Both the position numbers and the translations under genes were made by a program. A model generated the notes under the pieces. That model ran no database searches. It was not told where the DNA came from and saw only the letters and a program-made list of their open reading frames with translations. This document shows, in pieces, positions 11,802 to 22,192 of a stretch of DNA of 64,000 bases; position 1 is the stretch's first letter; the number at the start of each line of letters is the position of its first letter. Source of the stretch: Streptococcus pneumoniae. GTDB taxonomy: Bacteria > Bacillota > Bacilli > Lactobacillales > Streptococcaceae. The stretch covers positions 146,201 through 210,200 of the forward strand of contig NZ_CFGI01000003.1 of assembly GCF_001347015.1 (NCBI RefSeq). The letters are read 5' to 3'.

Positions 11802-13600
11802 AGAGACTGGGCAAAAACTAGTTTCTAAATAAAACCACACAGTGATTCCAGTCTTGAATCCAATCAAGCTGAAAGAAATACTGTGTGGTTTTTGAATAGT
11901 GGATGTTTTAGAGGCTAGATTCTTGGCCAATTTGGTGAGATTCATGCTCATAAAGATGAATCCTATTTCTGTTGCGATAGCTTGTTTCCCTCTGACATGC
12001 ACTCTGCGCACGCCAAAAACACTCTTCAATCTACCAAAAACGGGTTCAACATCGATTTTCCGTTTGGCATAGATTCGAGAGCCTTCTTCACTATGTAATG
12101 TTTGCTTAAGGAGTTCCTTAAAGTAATTCCAAGTTGGATTATAATGGATTTGTTTCTGATTCCCACTATCTGTTTTAGCCAACTGTTCTAACTCAGGAGT
12201 ATCTTGAACTTTATCCGCCTCATAAATCTTGAAATCACGTTGAAAGCCATACTTGTCAGTTGGCCTAGAGTAGTTCTTAAAAGAATAAACTAGGCCGTCG
12301 GGCTTTATAAACTGGTCCGTGTCCTCAAGATATTCCCAGTTCATTGGATTATCTGTGCTCGTCTGGTATTTTTTAGTCAATTCCTTCTGATACATGGTGT
12401 AGGGAATAAGCGGTGTCTTTTCCAATTCATCAATGATAAAACGATAATTTTCTTCGCTACCATAACCGGCATCAGCTACGATATAGTTGAATAAGTCTAG
12501 GGTTTGAATCGATTGGAGGAAGGGTTTCAGAGTGCGAGTGTCTGTTGGATTTGGAAAGATATCAAAGTCAAGGACATACTGACCATTGGTAGCCGCTTGG
12601 ACATTATATCCAGGTTTCAGTTGTCCATTTTGCATATGGTCTTCCTTCATCCTCATAAAAGTGGCATCATGATCCGTTTTTGAGAAAGAGTTGCGGTCTT
12701 CTAAAATTTTTCTAGCTTCTTCATAGCGCTGTTTACGAGGAAGGAAATCCTCCTTTAATTGCTTACGGATTTTCTTTATCCGACGGCGTTTTTGTCTATT
12801 GGCAGATCCACCCTTTATCACTTTAGGCTCTTCTTCGATAACTTGTTCTATTTCAGCTAAGGTAGCCTCCGTTTTTTCTAGTAGCTCCTCCAAGCCCTGA
12901 CTGGTTTCCCGATCTTCTTTAGATAAGGCGAGATTTACCCCTTCTTGAATCAGCTGATCATAGAGCTGAGAAATTTTCCCATTCAAGGCTGCTTCATATT
13001 TGTCAATAGCTCTTTTCCAAGTGAAAGAATAGAGATTGGCATCAGCTTCTAGTTTTGTTCCATCAATGAACAAGGCATCATCCTCAATCATCCCGTTCTC
13101 ACGCATGAGTAAGGAGAAGTAAATAAAAGCAGTTTTGATTAGGTTGTTGGCATGTTTACTGGAGCGGAAGTTATTAATCGTTTTATAGCTAACATAGGTA
13201 TCTTGGCTCAACCATTTCATGGGAATGACTTCTGAGTTCATTTGAACGATTTTACGTCCAGAGAACACTTGACGAGCATAAGCGAACAGGGTCATCTTCA
13301 TGAGCATGGCTGGATGAAAGGCAGGGCGACCAGTATGAGAGGTCTCTTCCGATAGAACTTGACTAGGGATATTGTCCACAAAGAGGCTAATCATTCTTGC
13401 TTCGTGATTTGATGGAATATCGTAGGAAAGATTTACTTCCAAACTTAACTGATTTGTGTTATAATCTTTATACATTGTCATGGCTTTCTAATTGTTTTGT
13501 TGTTATTTTAATCATAAACCATGACATAAGAAAACGAGCATCTCCAACTACGGAAATGCTCGTTTTTTGATAGTTAGAAGTGGGTTTTTGCCCAGTCTCT
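11802..13600 (-). mobile_element. IS1182-family insertion sequence (copy 1)
   Basis: The element is 1799 bp with perfect 17-bp terminal inverted repeats AGAGACTGGGCAAAAAC at 11802-11818 and its complement at 13584-13600. It encodes one transposase. A second inverted pair (ctttcta/tagttagaag region) lies just inside the ends. I see no convincing target duplication in the flanks. It lies in the accessory junction between rlmCD and ftsW. Confidence 0.88.
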
Positions 13601-13828
13601 ATTGTGATTTATGAAGTGTAGTGAATATGGTATAATAAGATTAAGCAGAAAGAAGTTTGATAAATTTAGAGTGACCTAAGGTCAAGAAGGTATTTGGAAC
13701 ATTTAGTTATATACATTCCTATTTGTCGCGATAATGCATTGTACTGGCTATACCAAAAAGATGTACAGGAACCAGTAGATAATAGAATAAAGATGGAAAG
13801 AATATAAAAAATAATATGAGGTGATTAT
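13601..13828 (+). other. Intergenic stretch with promoter and possible gene scrap
   Basis: An extended -10 (TGG then TATAAT, 13631-13636) suggests a promoter for the next gene about 190 bases on; no good -35 is seen. Between 13721 and 13806 one frame reads CRDNALYWLYQKDVQEPVDN without a start codon, which looks protein-like and could be a remnant. I cannot identify it. Confidence 0.3.
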
Positions 13829-14458
13829 ATGGCTGAAATTAGATTTAAAAATCTACCTAAGTTGTTAAGTAGTATGGAGGAAAAAGAATGGATTATTGAT
13901 AGCTTTTCATTCAATTACAAAAATGAGGATTATGTTGTAATATTAAAGTTATATAGTGATACAGAAAGAAAGCCATCTGAATATGCTAAGGTAAAATTAG
14001 AATTCATTAGGGCTAATAATATTAATGAATCTATACAGGCGTATGCGAATTTTTACGAGGTTTACTTCAATTCTTTAGATGAATTTGCGAATTTTTTTAA
14101 TATAAATAGAGGTAGTGCAAATAGAAATTTATTTGTAGATTTCTCTGAAATTTTTTCAGAATTTATACCAGATAAAAAGTATGAGGAAAAGCAAGGTTTA
14201 ATTAAACAGCTCCAAGGTTCAAGATGTGAGGGAAACAATCCTAATGCAATATACTGTTATGATGTAAGAAGAAATGGAGAGATTGATGGAAGAAAGAATA
14301 CCAGATCAAAGGCGAATAGTAATAAGGCGTATACTCTAAGAAGAAGTTTGTATGAAAAATATAAAGATGATAAAAATCTTAGTTTCTTCTTTTCTGATAA
14401 ATTAGAAGATGAAAGAACTGATGAGGAAATAATAAAGCAAGTTGCTGCTAGACACTGA
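13829..14458 (+). CDS. DUF6037-like hypothetical protein
   Basis: A 209-residue soluble protein preceded by a good ATGAGGTGATTAT ribosome site. It opens MAEIRFKNLPKLLSSMEEKE and continues with WIIDSFSFNYKNEDYVVILKLY. A conserved-looking core is NPNAIYCYDVRRNGEIDGR and FFFSDKLEDERTDEEII near the end. This resembles proteins I recall as DUF6037, whose function is unknown; the family call is tentative. The gene is AT-rich and flanked by an IS and an IS remnant, which suggests acquired DNA. Confidence 0.6.
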   Translation: MAEIRFKNLPKLLSSMEEKEWIIDSFSFNYKNEDYVVILKLYSDTERKPSEYAKVKLEFIRANNINESIQAYANFYEVYFNSLDEFANFFNINRGSANRNLFVDFSEIFSEFIPDKKYEEKQGLIKQLQGSRCEGNNPNAIYCYDVRRNGEIDGRKNTRSKANSNKAYTLRRSLYEKYKDDKNLSFFFSDKLEDERTDEEIIKQVAARH

Positions 14459-14480
14459 TTTGTTATATATGGATTAAACC

Positions 14481-14511
14481 TTTTAACGATAACATTATGC
14501 TATCGTTAAAA
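14481..14511. terminator. Inverted repeat after the DUF6037-like gene
   Basis: A perfect 11-bp inverted repeat (TTTTAACGATA / TATCGTTAAAA) has a 9-base loop. It lacks a long T-run on the plus strand, so terminator function is plausible but unproven. Confidence 0.45.
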
Positions 14512-14655
14512 AGTATGTGGATATGTTCCCAAATACGAACGCAACTACTTGGCATACTTGGTGTTCACTCGTTTCATGTCGAATGTGTAAGCTTGTTGAA
14601 GAAACGCAGTTAATCTTCAAAAGGTTCCCCAAACCTTTTGAGTTCCGCAGACACA

Positions 14656-14778
14656 TCTGAACAAATTGCGGCTGATTTTGGCATTCACGAAAGCAACTTA
14701 ATTAGTCGGAGTCAATGGATTGAAGCAACTCTTATTCAAAATGGTTTTACGATTTCAAATTCTGCCTCAATTCTGTAA
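14656..14778 (+). pseudogene. IS1381 (IS5-family) transposase fragment
   Basis: One frame reads SEQIAADFGIHESNLISRSQ followed by WIEATLIQNGFTISNSASIL and a stop. This matches, from memory, the C-terminal half of IS1381 orfA (EEIAADFGIHESNLIRRSQW...). Everything upstream and downstream of the element is gone, and no terminal repeats remain. It is a scar showing that IS1381 once occupied the rlmCD-ftsW junction. Confidence 0.6.
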
Positions 14779-14832
14779 AAACAGTAAAATTCGAAGGATT
14801 GTAAGGTAAGAGTTTTTTTCTTTCTGAAAAAA

Positions 14833-14841
14833 TGGTATAAT
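14833..14841 (+). promoter_or_regulatory. Extended -10 upstream of ftsW
   Basis: TGG followed by TATAAT (14836-14841) lies 72 bases before the ftsW start. The -35 region is only a T-run, so the promoter relies on the extended -10. Confidence 0.5.
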
Positions 14842-14912
14842 AGCAATCAAAACTAGAAAATAAAACGGAATTTGGAACAGATTTGTCTGTATCCTAGTAG
14901 AGTGGTGATACT

Positions 14913-16136
14913 ATGAAGATTAGTAAGAGGCACTTATTAAATTATTCCATCTTGATTCCCTACTTGCTTTTATCTATTTTGGGCTTGATTGTGGTCTATT
15001 CGACCACCAGTGCTATTTTAATTGAAGAAGGCAAGAGCGCTTTGCAATTGGTTCGAAACCAAGGAATCTTTTGGATTGTTAGTTTGATACTGATTGCCTT
15101 AATTTATAAATTGAGACTAGATTTTTTGAGAAATGAGCGACTAATCATTTTAGTTATATTGATAGAAATGCTTTTATTGTTCTTGGCTCGTTTTATTGGT
15201 ATTTCCGTAAACGGGGCATACGGTTGGATTTCAGTTGCAGGAGTAACTATTCAGCCAGCTGAGTACTTAAAAATCATTATTATTTGGTATTTGGCTCACC
15301 GATTCTCCAAACAGCAAGAAGAAATAGCTATTTATGATTTTCAAGTTTTGACTCAAAATCAATGGCTTCCTCGTGCTTTTAATGATTGGCGATTCGTTCT
15401 CCTAGTTCTGATTGGAAGTTTGGGAATTTTCCCTGATTTAGGAAATGCGACTATTTTAGTCTTGGTTTCCTTGATTATGTATACAGTTAGTGGAATCGCT
15501 TATCGCTGGTTTTCAACCATTCTGGCGCTCGTATCTGCCGCTTCTGTCTTTATCTTGACCACTATCAGCCTAATCGGTGTTGAGACTTTTTCAAAAATCC
15601 CAGTATTTGGCTATGTAGCCAAGCGCTTTAGTGCCTTTTTTAATCCTTTTGCCGATCGTGCGGATGCGGGTCACCAGTTATCTAATTCTTATTTTGCCAT
15701 GGTCAATGGCGGTTGGTTTGGTCTAGGTCTTGGAAACTCGATTGAAAAACGAGGTTATTTACCAGAAGCTCATACAGACTTTGTCTTTTCTATCGTGATT
15801 GAAGAATTTGGCTTTGTTGGTGCCAGTCTTATTTTAGCTCTCTTGTTTTTCATGATTCTGCGGATTATCTTGGTCGGTATCCGAGCGGAGAATCCTTTCA
15901 ATGCCATGGTTGCACTCGGTGTCGGAGGGATGATGTTGGTTCAGGTATTTGTCAATATCGGAGGGATTTCGGGCTTGATTCCATCTACAGGAGTAACCTT
16001 TCCCTTCTTATCCCAGGGGGGGAATAGTCTTCTAGTCTTATCAGTGGCAGTGGCCTTTGTCTTAAATATTGACGCCAGTGAAAAGCGCGCTAAGTTGTAC
16101 CGAGAATTGGAAAATCAACCAATGAACCTTCTGTGA
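14913..16136 (+). CDS. ftsW: Septal peptidoglycan polymerase FtsW (SEDS family)
   Basis: FtsW polymerises lipid II at the septum with its partner PBP2x. The 407-residue protein is a polytopic membrane protein of about ten helices, starting LLNYSILIPYLLLSILGLIVV. SEDS hallmarks include ISVNGAYGWISVAG, ILVLVSLIMY, the extracellular loop with HQLSNSYFAMVNGGWFGLGLG, and TDFVFSIVIEEFGFVG, plus ISGLIPSTGVTFPFLSQGGN near the end. It starts at ATGAAGATTAG after AGTGGTG. RodA is the alternative, but the ppc neighbour and the synteny favour FtsW. Confidence 0.93.
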   Translation: MKISKRHLLNYSILIPYLLLSILGLIVVYSTTSAILIEEGKSALQLVRNQGIFWIVSLILIALIYKLRLDFLRNERLIILVILIEMLLLFLARFIGISVNGAYGWISVAGVTIQPAEYLKIIIIWYLAHRFSKQQEEIAIYDFQVLTQNQWLPRAFNDWRFVLLVLIGSLGIFPDLGNATILVLVSLIMYTVSGIAYRWFSTILALVSAASVFILTTISLIGVETFSKIPVFGYVAKRFSAFFNPFADRADAGHQLSNSYFAMVNGGWFGLGLGNSIEKRGYLPEAHTDFVFSIVIEEFGFVGASLILALLFFMILRIILVGIRAENPFNAMVALGVGGMMLVQVFVNIGGISGLIPSTGVTFPFLSQGGNSLLVLSVAVAFVLNIDASEKRAKLYRELENQPMNLL

Positions 16137-16160
16137 AGTAGAATAAAGAAAGGATAGTCT

Positions 16161-18857
16161 ATGTCTCTTCAAAAATTAGAAAATTATAGTAATAAAAGTG
16201 TTGTGCAAGAAGAAGTATTGATTCTAACAGAATTGCTGGAAGATATTACTAAAAATATGCTTGCACCAGAGACCTTTGAAAAAATCATGCAGTTGAAAGA
16301 ATTATCAACGCAGGAAGATTATCAAGGTCTAAACCGTCTAGTGACTAGCTTATCAAATGATGAAATGGTCTATATTTCACGCTATTTTTCAATCTTACCT
16401 CTTTTGATTAATATTTCAGAGGATGTGGATTTAGCTTATGAAATCAATCATCAAAATAATATTGATCAGGACTACTTAGGTAAATTATCTACAACGATTA
16501 AATTGGTAGCAGAAAAGGAAAATGCCGTTGAGATCCTAGAACACTTGAATGTTGTCCCTGTTTTGACAGCCCATCCAACACAAGTGCAACGCAAAAGTAT
16601 GTTGGATTTAACAAATCATATTCATAGTCTTTTGCGTAAATACCGTGATGTTAAGTTGGGGTTGATCAATAAAGAAAAATGGCACAATGATTTGCGCCGT
16701 TATATCGAAATTATCATGCAGACAGACATGATTCGTGAGAAAAAATTAAAAGTGACTAACGAAATCACGAATGCTATGGAATATTACAACAGCTCCTTTT
16801 TGAAAGCTGTACCTCACTTGACGACGGAGTATAAGCGCTTAGCGCAAGCGCATGGTCTGAATTTAAAACAGGCTAAACCAATCACCATGGGTATGTGGAT
16901 AGGTGGTGACCGTGATGGAAATCCCTTTGTTACAGCAGAGACCTTGAAGCAGTCTGCACTCACTCAGTGTGAAGTCATCATGAACTATTATGATGAAAAG
17001 ATTTACCAATTTTATCGTGAATTTTCTCTTTCAACTAGCATTGTCAATGTCAGCAAGCAAGTCAGAGAAATGGCTCGTCAGTCTAAGGATAATTCGATTT
17101 ACCGCGAAAAAGAGCTTTACCGTCGTGCCTTGTTTGATATTCAATCAAAAATTCAGGCAACTAAAACCTATCTGATTGAGGATAAGGAAGTTGGGCCTCG
17201 TTATGAAACAGCCAATGATTTTTACAAGGATTTGATTGCCATTCGAGATTCTCTACTAGAAAATAAGGGAGAGTCCTTGATTTCAGGTGATTTTGTGGAA
17301 TTATTGCAGGCAGTAGAGATATTTGGTTTTTACCTAGCATCAATTGATATGCGACAAGACTCTAGCGTCTATGAAGCCTGTGTGGCAGAACTCTTGAAAT
17401 CAGCAGGAATTCATTCTCGCTATAGCGAGTTGAGCGAAGAAGAAAAGTGTGACCTTCTCTTGAAAGAATTAGAAGAAGATCCACGAATTCTTTCTGCGAC
17501 TCACGCAGAAAAATCAGAACTATTAGCAAAAGAACTAGCTATTTTTAAGACGGCTCGTGTTTTGAAAGATAAGTTGGGAGATGATGTCATTCGTCAGACC
17601 ATCATTTCACATGCAACCAGCCTTTCTGATATGCTAGAATTAGCTGTCCTATTAAAAGAAGTAGGACTGGTGGATACGGAAAGAGCGCGTGTTCAGATTG
17701 TTCCTCTTTTTGAAACAATTGAAGACTTGGATCATTCAGAGGAAACAATGAGAAAATATCTTTCTCTTAGCCTTGCCAAAAAATGGATTGCCTCACGAAA
17801 TAACTACCAAGAAATCATGCTTGGCTACTCTGACAGTAATAAAGATGGTGGTTACCTATCATCATGTTGGACCCTCTACAAGGCTCAACAACAATTGACT
17901 GCTATTGGAGATGAATTTGGCGTTAAGGTTACCTTCTTCCATGGTCGTGGTGGTACTGTCGGTCGTGGTGGCGGGCCAACCTATGAAGCCATCACATCTC
18001 AACCGCTCAAATCTATCAAGGATCGTATCCGCTTGACGGAGCAGGGTGAAGTAATTGGCAATAAATACGGTAATAAAGACGCCGCTTACTATAATCTTGA
18101 AATGCTAGTATCGGCAGCTATTAACCGTATGATTACTCAGAAGAAGAGCGATACCAATACCTCAAATCGTTATGAAGCCATTATGGATCAAGTAGTGGAC
18201 CGTAGTTACGATATCTACCGTGATTTGGTCTTTGGTAATGAGCATTTTTATGACTATTTCTTTGAGTCAAGTCCAATCAAGGCTATTTCAAGCTTTAATA
18301 TTGGTTCTCGTCCAGCAGCTCGTAAGACGATTACTGAAATCGGTGGTTTGCGTGCCATCCCTTGGGTATTCTCATGGTCACAGAGTCGTGTTATGTTCCC
18401 TGGATGGTACGGGGTTGGTTCAAGCTTCAAGGAATTTATTGATAAAAATCCAGAGAATATTGCTATTTTACGAGATATGTACCAAAATTGGCCTTTCTTC
18501 CAATCGCTTCTTTCAAATGTTGATATGGTTTTGTCAAAATCAAATATGAATATTGCTTTTGAATATGCTAAACTTTGTGAAGACGAGCAAGTTAAGGCCA
18601 TCTATGAGACTATTTTAAATGAATGGCAAGTTACTAAGAACGTTATCTTGGCTATTGAAGGACATGACGAACTCTTAGCTGACAATCCATATCTAAAAGC
18701 TAGTCTGGATTACCGTATGCCTTACTTTAATATTCTCAACTATATTCAGTTAGAGTTGATTAAACGCCAACGTCGTGGAGAATTGTCCAGTGATCAAGAA
18801 CGATTGATTCATATCACCATCAACGGAATTGCGACAGGCTTGCGTAATTCAGGCTAA
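16161..18857 (+). CDS. ppc: Phosphoenolpyruvate carboxylase
   Basis: Ppc makes oxaloacetate from PEP and bicarbonate, the main anaplerotic route for aspartate in streptococci. The 898-residue protein has the catalytic His region [37 protein letters not shown], the mobile glycine-rich loop [14 protein letters not shown] and the C-terminal [13 protein letters not shown], ending in the canonical Asn-x-Gly. It has an AAAGGATAG ribosome site 24 bases after ftsW. Confidence 0.98.
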   Translation: MSLQKLENYSNKSVVQEEVLILTELLEDITKNMLAPETFEKIMQLKELSTQEDYQGLNRLVTSLSNDEMVYISRYFSILPLLINISEDVDLAYEINHQNNIDQDYLGKLSTTIKLVAEKENAVEILEHLNVVPVLTAHPTQVQRKSMLDLTNHIHSLLRKYRDVKLGLINKEKWHNDLRRYIEIIMQTDMIREKKLKVTNEITNAMEYYNSSFLKAVPHLTTEYKRLAQAHGLNLKQAKPITMGMWIGGDRDGNPFVTAETLKQSALTQCEVIMNYYDEKIYQFYREFSLSTSIVNVSKQVREMARQSKDNSIYREKELYRRALFDIQSKIQATKTYLIEDKEVGPRYETANDFYKDLIAIRDSLLENKGESLISGDFVELLQAVEIFGFYLASIDMRQDSSVYEACVAELLKSAGIHSRYSELSEEEKCDLLLKELEEDPRILSATHAEKSELLAKELAIFKTARVLKDKLGDDVIRQTIISHATSLSDMLELAVLLKEVGLVDTERARVQIVPLFETIEDLDHSEETMRKYLSLSLAKKWIASRNNYQEIMLGYSDSNKDGGYLSSCWTLYKAQQQLTAIGDEFGVKVTFFHGRGGTVGRGGGPTYEAITSQPLKSIKDRIRLTEQGEVIGNKYGNKDAAYYNLEMLVSAAINRMITQKKSDTNTSNRYEAIMDQVVDRSYDIYRDLVFGNEHFYDYFFESSPIKAISSFNIGSRPAARKTITEIGGLRAIPWVFSWSQSRVMFPGWYGVGSSFKEFIDKNPENIAILRDMYQNWPFFQSLLSNVDMVLSKSNMNIAFEYAKLCEDEQVKAIYETILNEWQVTKNVILAIEGHDELLADNPYLKASLDYRMPYFNILNYIQLELIKRQRRGELSSDQERLIHITINGIATGLRNSG

Positions 18858-18898
18858 TCATTTTCAAAAGTGAAGATCAAAAAAATTCTAATAGACTA

Positions 18899-18926
18899 TT
18901 GACAAGTAGTTTAAAAATGATATAAT
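18899..18926 (+). promoter_or_regulatory. Promoter of the trpXYZ T-box transcript
   Basis: TTGACA at 18899-18904 and TATAAT at 18921-18926 are both consensus, with a 16-base spacer and a TGA just before the -10. It drives the T-box leader. Confidence 0.85.
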
Positions 18927-18939
18927 TTAACCATTCAGA

Positions 18940-19170
18940 AAAGTAATCGTACAAACTTTCAAGAGAGTCTGTGGTAGCTGAAAACAGATAAGTGGTGATG
19001 ATGAAAATTGGGCTGAATGTTATTTAGAATTTGAAATCATAAAAATTCGGTGAGCACACCTTACAGTGCATCTCGTTATTGCGAGACAGAGCGATAGGGA
19101 AATTCCCTATAATTGAGGTGGTACCGCGCATCGACGTCCTCACACAAGTTTTTTGTGTGAGGACTTTTTT
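18940..19170 (+). promoter_or_regulatory. T-box riboswitch, probably tryptophan-responsive
   Basis: The T-box sequence AGGTGGTACCGCG is at 19116-19128, where it pairs with the uncharged tRNA acceptor end. It is followed by a 12-bp terminator stem (19136-19147 with 19152-19163) and six Ts. Stem I lies at about 18945-19020. A UGG triplet at 19009-19011, near the 3' side of stem I, is the best specifier candidate and fits the tryptophan transporter downstream. The specifier assignment is inferred, not modelled. Uncharged tRNA-Trp would prevent termination and switch on trpXYZ. Confidence 0.88.
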
Positions 19171-19183
19171 GATGGAGGTTAGT

Positions 19184-19243
19184 ATGGAAAGAAAACGATG
19201 GCGTCGCTTGTTTATACTCAATGAAAATCAAAAAGCAAACTAG
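19184..19243 (+). CDS. Possible 19-residue leader peptide
   Basis: A short frame, MERKRWRRLFILNENQKAN, starts 14 bases after the T-box terminator with a strong GGAGGT ribosome site at 19174-19179. Its last 10 codons run into the BOX element. It has one Trp codon. It may be the 5' end of a gene cut by BOX insertion, or a genuine leader peptide. Confidence 0.35.
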   Translation: MERKRWRRLFILNENQKAN

Positions 19244-19364
19244 GAAGCTAGCCGCAGGTTGCTCAAAGCACTGCTTTGAGGTTGTGGATAGAACTGACGA
19301 AGTCAGTAACCATAGCTACGGTAAGGTGAAGCTGACGTGGTTTGAAGAGATTTTCGAAGAGTAT
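19214..19364 (-). repeat. BOX element (boxA-boxB-boxC, minus orientation)
   Basis: The right end carries the boxA signature (CTACGGTAAGGTGAAGCTGA, then CGTGGTTTGAAGAGATTTTC to GAAGAGTAT), very close to the classic BOX-PCR primer site. A boxB-like stem (CTCAAAGCA/TGCTTTGAG) and a boxC-like left end (ATACTCAATGAAAATC) complete the 151-bp unit. Ends pair as ATACTC.../...GAGTAT. These are non-coding repeats scattered through pneumococci and relatives. Confidence 0.9.
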
Positions 19365-19408
19365 TAGATAAGTGAAGTATTTTAAAGGAATTAAAAAGGA
19401 GAAATAAA

Positions 19409-20413
19409 ATGAAAAATAAACGTTTAATTGGAATTATTGCTGCATTAGCAGTCTTAGTAACAGGAAGCTTGATTTATTCTTCAATGAATAAATCAGAAGC
19501 TCAGAATAATAAGAATGAAAAGAAAGTTGCCAAAGTTGGTGTTCTTCAGTTTGTGAGCCATCCATCTCTTGATTTGATTTATAAAGGGATCCAAGATGGG
19601 CTTGCAGAAGAAGGTTATAAAGATGACCAGTTGAAGATCGACTTTATGAACTCAGAAGGTGACCAAAGTAAGGTTGCGACAATGAGTAAACAATTGGTTG
19701 CAAATGGAAATGACCTTGTGGTTGGTATTGCGACACCAGCTGCTCAAGGTTTGGCTAGTGCCACAAAAGACCTACCGGTTATCATGGCTGCTATTACAGA
19801 CCCAATTGGTGCTAACTTGGTCAAAGATTTGAAAAAACCAGGTGGCAACATTACAGGGGTATCTGACCACAATCCAGCTCAACAACAAGTTGAACTCATC
19901 AAAGCTTTGACACCGAATGTGAAAACAATCGGAGCTCTTTACTCAAGTAGCGAAGACAATTCAAAAACACAGGTCGAAGAATTTAAGGCTTATGCTGAAA
20001 AAGCAGGTCTGACAGTGGAAACATTTGCAGTTCCTTCAACAAATGAAATTGCCTCAACTGTCACTGTTATGACTAGCAAGGTAGATGCTATTTGGGTTCC
20101 AATTGATAACACCATTGCATCAGGATTTCCAACGGTTGTCTCTAGCAATCAAAGTTCTAAGAAACCAATTTATCCAAGTGCGACAGCTATGGTAGAAGTA
20201 GGTGGTTTGGCATCCGTTGTAGTTGACCAACATGACCTTGGTGTGGCAACTGGAAAAATGATTGCGCAAGTCTTGAAAGGTGCGAAACCAGCTGATACTC
20301 CAGTCAATGTCTTTTCAACTGGTAAGTCAGTCATCAATAAAAAAATAGCACAAGAACTAGGTATTACGATTCCTGAGTCTGTTCTCAAAGAAGCAGGACA
20401 AGTCATCGAATAA
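19409..20413 (+). CDS. trpX: Tryptophan ABC transporter substrate-binding protein
   Basis: A 334-residue ABC_sub_bind family protein. The N-terminus is a membrane-spanning signal (LIGIIAALAVLVTGSLIY) without a lipobox Cys, so it may be anchored rather than lipidated. Two lobes follow: KVGVLQFVSHPSLDLIYKGI in lobe 1 and TIGALYSSSEDNSKTQ in lobe 2. With trpY, trpZ and the upstream T-box it forms the TrpXYZ tryptophan uptake system predicted for many Firmicutes. Ribosome site AAAAAGGAGAAATAAA. Confidence 0.88.
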   Translation: MKNKRLIGIIAALAVLVTGSLIYSSMNKSEAQNNKNEKKVAKVGVLQFVSHPSLDLIYKGIQDGLAEEGYKDDQLKIDFMNSEGDQSKVATMSKQLVANGNDLVVGIATPAAQGLASATKDLPVIMAAITDPIGANLVKDLKKPGGNITGVSDHNPAQQQVELIKALTPNVKTIGALYSSSEDNSKTQVEEFKAYAEKAGLTVETFAVPSTNEIASTVTVMTSKVDAIWVPIDNTIASGFPTVVSSNQSSKKPIYPSATAMVEVGGLASVVVDQHDLGVATGKMIAQVLKGAKPADTPVNVFSTGKSVINKKIAQELGITIPESVLKEAGQVIE

Positions 20414-20417
20414 ATAA

Positions 20418-20448
20418 GGAAGGGAGGAGGAGACTCTTCCCATTTTTT
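20418..20448 (+). terminator. Attenuating hairpin between trpX and trpY
   Basis: GGAAG...CTTCC with an inner purine-rich loop is followed by ATTTTTT. It lies between the binding-protein gene and the permease gene, a common place for a partial terminator that keeps the binding protein in excess. Stem strength is modest. Confidence 0.5.
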
Positions 20449-20481
20449 AAAAAGATGAATATAGAAAGGATTAAATAAAAT

Positions 20482-21348
20482 ATGATTGTTTCCATTATTT
20501 CTCAAGGATTTGTCTGGGCTATTTTAGGTCTGGGAATCTTTATGACATTTAGGATTTTAAACTTTCCAGATATGACGACAGAAGGTTCCTTCCCTCTTGG
20601 GGGAGCTGTTGCTGTCACTTTGATAACCAAAGGTGTGAACCCCTTTTTAGCGACACTTGTTGCTATTGGAGCCGGTTGTTTGGCTGGAATGGCAGCAGGC
20701 CTTCTTTATACAAAAGGGAAGATCCCCACTTTGCTCTCAGGGATTTTGGTGATGACTTCTTGTCACTCAATCATGCTCTTGATTATGGGACGTGCGAATT
20801 TAGGCCTGCTTGGAACCAAGCAAATTCAGGATGTTTTGCCTTTTGATTCAGACTTGAACCAACTCTTGACAGGTCTTATCTTTGTCAGTCTTGTCATTGC
20901 TCTCATGCTCTTTTTCTTGGACACCAAACTCGGACAAGCCTATATTGCTACAGGTGACAATCCTGATATGGCTAGAAGTTTCGGGATTCATACTGGACGC
21001 ATGGAGCTTATGGGCTTGGTCTTATCAAATGGTGTGATTGCCCTTGCAGGAGCTCTCATTGCCCAGCAAGAAGGCTATGCCGATGTATCTAGAGGAATCG
21101 GGGTTATCGTTGTGGGGCTTGCAAGTTTGATTATTGGAGAAGTTATCTTCAAGAGTTTGAGCTTGGCAGAACGTCTAGTTACCATCGTTGTAGGTTCTAT
21201 CGCTTATCAATTCTTAGTGTGGGCAGTTATTGCGCTTGGCTTTAATACAAGTTACCTTCGTTTATACAGTGCCTTGATTTTAGCAGTCTGTCTCATGATT
21301 CCAACATTTAAGCAAACAATCTTGAAAGGAGCCAAATTAAGCAAATGA
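20482..21348 (+). CDS. trpY: Tryptophan ABC transporter permease
   Basis: A 288-residue integral membrane protein with about nine hydrophobic segments (GFVWAILGLGIFMTFRILNF, FLATLVAIGAGCLAGMAAG, LLTGLIFVSLVIALMLFFL and others). It is of the branched-chain amino acid permease-like fold used by ABC_sub_bind transporters. DNPDMARSFGIHTGRMELMG is the likely coupling loop. It overlaps trpZ by four bases (ATGA), so subunits are made together. Confidence 0.88.
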   Translation: MIVSIISQGFVWAILGLGIFMTFRILNFPDMTTEGSFPLGGAVAVTLITKGVNPFLATLVAIGAGCLAGMAAGLLYTKGKIPTLLSGILVMTSCHSIMLLIMGRANLGLLGTKQIQDVLPFDSDLNQLLTGLIFVSLVIALMLFFLDTKLGQAYIATGDNPDMARSFGIHTGRMELMGLVLSNGVIALAGALIAQQEGYADVSRGIGVIVVGLASLIIGEVIFKSLSLAERLVTIVVGSIAYQFLVWAVIALGFNTSYLRLYSALILAVCLMIPTFKQTILKGAKLSK

Positions 21349-22103
21349 CAGCAATTGTAGAATTAAAAAATGCAACCAAAGTCGTTAAAAATGGCTTTGA
21401 TGAAGAAAAGATTATTTTAAATGATGTTTCCTTAGAAATTTTTGAACAGGATTTCATCACGATTTTAGGTGGAAATGGTGCTGGGAAATCAACTCTCTTT
21501 AACACTATTGCAGGAACCTTGTCATTAACCAGTGGAACCATCCGTATTTTGGGTGAAGATGTTACTAAGTTTTCACCAGAGAAGCGGGCTAAGTATCTGT
21601 CTCGAGTCTTCCAAGATCCAAAGATGGGGACAGCTCCTCGTATGACAGTGGCAGAGAATCTCTTGATTGCCAAGTTTCGTGGTGAAAAGCGTGAACTATT
21701 TCCACGACGCTTGACTAGTTATAAGGATGAGTTTCAGACAACAATTGAAAAAGTAGGAAATGGTCTTGAGAAACACTTGAATACACCGATTGAGTTTTTA
21801 TCAGGTGGTCAAAGACAAGCCTTGAGTCTCTTGATGGCAACCTTGAAGCGACCTGAATTACTCTTGCTAGACGAGCATACTGCAGCTCTTGATCCAAAGA
21901 CCAGTGTTTCCCTCATGGAATTGACAGATGAATTTGTCAAGAAAGATCAGTTGACAGCTCTTATGATTACTCATCACATGGAAGATGCTCTCAAATATGG
22001 CAATCGTTTAATTGTCATGAAAGAAGGACGAATTATTCAAGATTTGAACCAAGAAGAAAAAGCAAAAATGAAAATCTCTGATTATTATCAACTCTTTGAA
22101 TAA
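21345..22103 (+). CDS. trpZ: Tryptophan ABC transporter ATP-binding protein
   Basis: A 252-residue ABC ATPase: Walker A GGNGAGKSTLFNTIAG, Q-loop RVFQDPKMGT, signature FLSGGQRQALSLLMA, Walker B LLLLDEHTAALDPKT and switch His in ITHHMEDA. It starts within the trpY stop codon. The Walker B Asp-Glu-His variant (DEH rather than DEP) is common in this subfamily. Confidence 0.92.
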   Translation: MTAIVELKNATKVVKNGFDEEKIILNDVSLEIFEQDFITILGGNGAGKSTLFNTIAGTLSLTSGTIRILGEDVTKFSPEKRAKYLSRVFQDPKMGTAPRMTVAENLLIAKFRGEKRELFPRRLTSYKDEFQTTIEKVGNGLEKHLNTPIEFLSGGQRQALSLLMATLKRPELLLLDEHTAALDPKTSVSLMELTDEFVKKDQLTALMITHHMEDALKYGNRLIVMKEGRIIQDLNQEEKAKMKISDYYQLFE

Positions 22104-22192
22104 AGTAGGGAAAATGCGTGAAATGGTTTACTTTTTTTCTGAAATAAAGTATACTATATAAAGTAAACTATGATAACATGGAGGTATTGTGT

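Noticed and set aside
14512-14655. Possible gene between the DUF6037-like gene and the IS1381 scrap
   Set aside because: Fragments in all frames are short and interrupted; only the 14656-14778 part is recognisable.
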